Of a DNA stretch of 51,863 bases, positions 51,121 to 51,863 are shown piece by piece. Position 1 is the first letter of the stretch, and every line of letters begins with the position of its first letter. The DNA comes from Motiliproteus sp036964625 (lineage in GTDB: Bacteria > Pseudomonadota > Gammaproteobacteria > Pseudomonadales > Balneatricaceae), in assembly GCA_036964625.1 (NCBI GenBank), contig JBALTG010000016.1, forward strand, positions 1-51,863, in the 5' to 3' direction. The notes under the pieces are model-generated. The model worked only from the letters and a program-made list of their open reading frames with translations, did not search any database and was not told where the DNA came from. Position numbers and translations under genes: made by a program.

Positions 51121-51608
51121 TGGTTGCGTCATCCGGACGGGGTGGCTGGGTGATTCTGCTGAGCTTCATGCTGGCATTAATGCTCACGGAGATTCCGCTC
51201 CCCGAGGTCTTCGAGTGGGGGCGGCCGCAATGGGCCGCGCTGGTGCTGATCTATTGGGTGGCGGCGTTGCCGCATCGGGTGGGACCTTGGTATGGCTGGA
51301 TGGTCGGGCTGCTGCTGGATATCCTGCAGGGGAGCTTATTGGGGGTGCATGCACTCTCGCTGGCTTTGATCGCGGCCATTATCAGCTCGTTGCATCAGCG
51401 TTTCAGGATGTACCCGCTGTGGCAGCAGGCGCTGCTGGTGATGGTGATGGTAGGGCTCTATCAGCAATTGTTGAACTGGGGCCAATCGCTGCAGGGCGGG
51501 CGTTCTGAGTCGCTACTGTTTTTACTACCCGCGCTGGTTAGTGCGTTTATCTGGCCCTGGGTGTTTGTGTTGTTGCGCAGCATTCGTCGTGCGCTGTCGG
51601 TACGTTGA
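51117..51608 (+). CDS. mreD: rod shape-determining protein MreD
   Basis: MreD is a polytopic inner-membrane partner of MreC in the elongasome. The 163 residues form about five transmembrane helices (WVILLSFMLALMLTEIPLP, WAALVLIYWVAALP, GLLLDILQGSLLGVHALSLALIAAI, ALLVMVMVGLYQQLL, LLPALVSAFIWPWVFVLL). MMVASSGRG starts four bases inside the mreC end, so it is coupled. Its last ten codons are part of the 95-bp tandem repeat that ends the window. Confidence 0.94.
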   Translation: MMVASSGRGGWVILLSFMLALMLTEIPLPEVFEWGRPQWAALVLIYWVAALPHRVGPWYGWMVGLLLDILQGSLLGVHALSLALIAAIISSLHQRFRMYPLWQQALLVMVMVGLYQQLLNWGQSLQGGRSESLLFLLPALVSAFIWPWVFVLLRSIRRALSVR

Positions 51609-51863
51609 CGTGATGACCTCAACGGCACTGATCCTGGCATCGGCTTCACCACGGCGGCGCGAATTGCTCGCCCAGCATTCGTCGTGCGCTATCGGTACGT
51701 TGACGTGATGACCTCAACGGCACTGATCCTGGCATCGGCTTCACCACGGCGGCGCGAATTGCTCGCCCAGCATTCGTCGTGCGCTGTCGGTACGTTGACG
51801 TGATGACCTCAACGGCACTGATCCTGGCATCGGCTTCACCACGGCGGCGCGAATTGCTCGCCC
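51578..51863 (+). repeat. 95-bp tandem repeat at mreD-maf junction
   Basis: Three consecutive copies (51578-51672, 51673-51767, 51768-51862) cover the last codons of mreD and the first 20 codons of maf. The copies are identical except for a single A/G difference in the middle one (GCGCTATCGG against GCGCTGTCGG). Because 95 is not a multiple of three, each of the first two maf starts runs into a stop after 31 codons. The repeat reaches the end of the window. Confidence 0.97.
51803..51863 (+). CDS. maf: Maf-like nucleotide pyrophosphatase, 5' fragment
   Basis: The reading MTSTALILASASPRRRELLA is the start of a Maf (YhdE-type) pyrophosphatase, whose N-terminal motif is SASPRRxELL, and maf normally follows mreD. 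Only this third copy of the start stays open to the window edge. The same start also occurs at 51613 and 51708, each frameshifted by the repeat. If the repeat is an assembly artefact, the true start is 51613. Confidence 0.6.
   Translation, partial: MTSTALILASASPRRRELLA

Noticed and set aside
1..51863. CRISPR arrays, tRNA genes, prophage or IS transposases
   Set aside because: I looked for regularly spaced repeats, tRNA T-loop motifs and transposase or integrase signatures and saw none. The repeats found are tandem, palindromic or MITE-like.

Overview
The window looks like chromosomal DNA of a marine, heterotrophic gammaproteobacterium, probably of the Oceanospirillales/Pseudomonadales branch. 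This is inferred from gene content only: divergent gatCAB and mreBCD-maf, two small PHA phasins, a Pseudomonas-like gcv/sdaA serine-glycine cluster, SlyD, PpnP, DUF2058 and DUF3301 genes. Both ends look like contig ends. The left end starts just before a 5S rRNA gene, and the right end stops inside a 95-bp tandem repeat.

Layout. (1) 1-700: 5S rRNA with terminator, a cluster of palindromes, and an orphan 3' scrap of a second 5S with its own terminator. (2) 0.7-9 kb: a repeat-tailed lipoprotein, rluA, then a branched-chain 2-oxoacid dehydrogenase operon (E1alpha, E1beta, E2 with two lipoyl domains) followed by a Hanks-type protein kinase. (3) 9-19.2 kb: LysR regulator divergent from 3-oxoacid CoA-transferase scoAB, a DUF3014 membrane protein, a hotdog thioesterase, a MITE-like repeat, TetR, isovaleryl-CoA dehydrogenase, a Bacteroidetes-type PdxJ coupled to a radical SAM protein, and two tandem phasin genes with well-formed promoters, operators and terminators. 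(4) 19.3-24.1 kb: small housekeeping and hypothetical genes. (5) 24.7-28.3 kb: a compact operon for myo-inositol-1-phosphate synthase, a fused inositol-1-phosphate cytidylyltransferase/di-myo-inositol-phosphate-phosphate synthase and an HD-domain hydrolase, next to a small excisionase-like DNA-binding gene. (6) 28.9-41.6 kb: a second MITE-like copy and a long minus-strand run sdaA-glyA-gcvH-gcvP-glycine/alanine symporter-gcvT-lipA-hypothetical, with a divergent XRE-cupin regulator. (7) 41.7-45.3 kb: GFA-family protein, alpha/beta hydrolase, DUF6279 lipoprotein and a secreted lectin-like protein. (8) 45.4-51.9 kb: gatCAB (minus) divergent from mreBCD and the start of maf.

Functional threads. 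Branched-chain amino acid and ketone-body catabolism (bkd, liuA, scoAB) sits near PHA storage control (phasins). Serine is deaminated by SdaA and interconverted with glycine by GlyA, and glycine is imported by the AGCS symporter and cleaved by GcvPHT. LipA, in the same run, can supply the lipoyl cofactor needed by GcvH and by the bkd E2.

The most unusual system is the inositol cluster. Its enzymes are those that make di-myo-inositol phosphate, a solute described mainly from (hyper)thermophiles, and here they are linked to an HD hydrolase that could supply the final dephosphorylation. Other points of note are an ATT start for mreC, TGC-N3-GCA operators at the phasin genes, and paired MITE-like elements whose terminal repeats differ yet stay self-complementary.
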